From Clostridiales bacterium (GTDB taxonomy: Bacteria; Bacillota; Clostridia; Oscillospirales; Acutalibacteraceae), in the NCBI GenBank assembly GCA_020860025.1, contig JAJBVC010000133.1, forward strand, positions 1 to 7,175: a DNA stretch of 7,175 nt, in the 5' to 3' direction. Made by a program: the position numbers and the translations under genes. Each line of letters starts with the position of its first letter. The first letter of the stretch is position 1. Shown one piece after another: positions 5,977 to 7,175 of this stretch. The notes beneath the pieces are model-generated. The model was not told the DNA's origin. It saw only the letters and a list, made by a program, of their open reading frames with translations, and ran no database searches.

Positions 5977-7110
5977 ATGGTTGATAAAAGAAAATTTAAA
6001 GATACAGAGGTTTCGCTTCTCGGCTTAGGTACAATGAGACTGCCATGCAAAACACCTCTTAAGCGTGAAGCAAATCCGATGATTTCTTATGACAAAGCAC
6101 AAAACCTTGTTGATATTGCATATGAAAACGGCGTAAATTATTTTGATACGGCTTTTATGTATCATGCCGGTAAAAGTGAAAAATTTATCGGCTCAGCGTT
6201 AAAGAAATATCCACGTGAAAGCTATTTTCTTGCAGACAAGCTTCCGATATGGATGTGCCCAAAGAAAAGCGATATGGAAAAAGTATTTTCAAAACAGCTT
6301 GAAAGAACGGAACACGATTATTTTGATTTTTATCTTCTTCACTCGCTCAATAAAGAAAATTTTGAAAAATGCGAAAAATTCGGCGCTTATGATTTCTTGA
6401 TTAAAAAGATGGAAGAGGGTAAAATTAAAAATATAGGTTTTTCATTTCACGGAACTATTGATGATTTAAAAAGAATAGTTTCCGCTCATAAGTGGGATTT
6501 TGCTCAAATTCAGATGAATTATCTTGACTGGAAAAATCAGAGTGCCGATTTACAGTATCAGATTTTAACAGACGCAGGAATTCCTGTTATTGTTATGGAA
6601 CCTGTTCGTGGCGGTAAGCTTGCCGACGTTTCAAATGATGTAAACGCTATGTTTAAGGCTGCAAAGCCTGACGACAGTATTGCATCTTGGGCAATTAAAT
6701 TTGTTGCAAGCCACGATAATGTATTGACTATTTTAAGCGGTATGAACTCATCCGAGCAGATGTACGATAACTTAAATTCGCTGACTGACTTTAAAGCATT
6801 TACACAGCGTGAATATGATATTTGCGCAAATGCCGCAGCTATGATAAATAAGAGTGATATTATTCCGTGTACCGGTTGTGATTATTGTGCAGATTGTCCG
6901 AAGGGCGTTAAAATAAGCACTGTATTTTCTGTTTTTAACAAAGCTAAAACAGGTGAAATTACCAAGGAAAAAGCGATAGAACTATATAATGAAATTGACG
7001 TTAAGGCTGATTCCTGTATCGGCTGCGGAAAGTGCAAAAATCATTGTCCGCAAAGTATAAATATTCCGGGATGGATGAGTGACGGAATTCCAAAATTTTT
7101 CGGCGACTGA
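5977..7110 (+). CDS. Aldo/keto reductase with C-terminal two-[4Fe-4S] ferredoxin domain
   Basis: The product is a two-part oxidoreductase of unknown substrate. The first 280 or so residues form an aldo/keto reductase barrel with the catalytic tetrad D57 and Y62 (YFDTAFMYH), K88 (LADKLP) and H122 (YLLHSLN), which suggests NAD(P)H-dependent carbonyl chemistry. The C-terminal domain has two cysteine sets: C298, C301, C304, C307 (CTGCDYCADCP) and C347, C350, C353, C357 (CIGCGKCKNHCP), fitting two [4Fe-4S] clusters. This architecture is widespread in anaerobic Firmicutes but poorly characterised. I prefer the ATG at 5977 (377 residues) because MVDKRKFKDTEVSLLGLGTMRLP matches the usual family start and AAAGGA lies 12 bases upstream. 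An in-frame ATG at 5953, inside cysS, would add 8 residues and has AGGG at 5943-5946. With only 8 bases after the cysS stop and no promoter seen, it should share the T-box controlled transcript. Confidence 0.93.
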   Translation: MVDKRKFKDTEVSLLGLGTMRLPCKTPLKREANPMISYDKAQNLVDIAYENGVNYFDTAFMYHAGKSEKFIGSALKKYPRESYFLADKLPIWMCPKKSDMEKVFSKQLERTEHDYFDFYLLHSLNKENFEKCEKFGAYDFLIKKMEEGKIKNIGFSFHGTIDDLKRIVSAHKWDFAQIQMNYLDWKNQSADLQYQILTDAGIPVIVMEPVRGGKLADVSNDVNAMFKAAKPDDSIASWAIKFVASHDNVLTILSGMNSSEQMYDNLNSLTDFKAFTQREYDICANAAAMINKSDIIPCTGCDYCADCPKGVKISTVFSVFNKAKTGEITKEKAIELYNEIDVKADSCIGCGKCKNHCPQSINIPGWMSDGIPKFFGD

Positions 7111-7132
7111 CTGTAATTTAATAAAAAATAAA

Positions 7133-7175
7133 AGCATCAACTGTTAACTACTAAATTCATAAAACAGTTGATGCT
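7133..7175. terminator. Perfect 13-bp inverted repeat, probable (bidirectional) terminator
   Basis: AGCATCAACTGTT at 7133-7145 is the exact reverse complement of 7163-7175, with a 17-base AT-rich loop between them. It starts 22 bases after the stop of the reductase gene, where an operon terminator is expected. Read on the minus strand, the hairpin is followed by a strong U-tract (complement of the A-rich 7121-7132). On the plus strand the window ends at the last paired base, so the U-tract for the cysteine operon cannot be seen. The long loop is unusual for an intrinsic terminator, and a different kind of inverted repeat is not excluded. Confidence 0.7.

Overview
The window is ordinary, well-preserved chromosomal core sequence from a low-GC, AT-leaning Firmicute, most likely a clostridial anaerobe. 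That placement is an inference from three things: the base and codon use, a cysteine T-box leader in front of cysE-cysS, and an aldo/keto reductase carrying two [4Fe-4S] clusters, a type common in anaerobes. All seven genes read left to right with little or no space between them. No mobile element, CRISPR array, tRNA or rRNA is visible.

Region 1 (12-3628) is a tightly packed block: recA, recX, rimO and pgsA. Each gene overlaps the next by 1, 11 and 4 bases, so the four are almost certainly one transcript with coupled translation. RecA is the recombinase and SOS co-protease, and RecX is its modulator. RimO is the radical-SAM methylthiotransferase of ribosomal protein S12. PgsA makes phosphatidylglycerophosphate for membrane lipids. 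The promoter of this block lies left of the window.

Region 2 (3629-3935) holds no gene. It contains a sigma-A type promoter and a complete T-box riboswitch with a UGC (cysteine) specifier, mutually exclusive antiterminator and terminator helices, and the ribosome binding site of cysE.

Region 3 (3936-7110) is the cysteine operon: cysE (serine acetyltransferase, first step of cysteine synthesis), cysS (cysteinyl-tRNA synthetase), and an iron-sulfur aldo/keto reductase of unknown substrate. When tRNA-Cys is uncharged, the T-box should open transcription of both cysteine synthesis and tRNA charging, and the reductase gene would follow. The window closes on a perfect 13-bp inverted repeat (7133-7175) whose clear U-tract faces the opposite strand. 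It is probably a bidirectional terminator shared with a convergent gene to the right.

I found no new kind of system here. The most informative element is the T-box, whose three independent specificity signals all agree on cysteine. The points most worth a second look are the reductase placed under cysteine control and the lack of any visible terminator after pgsA.
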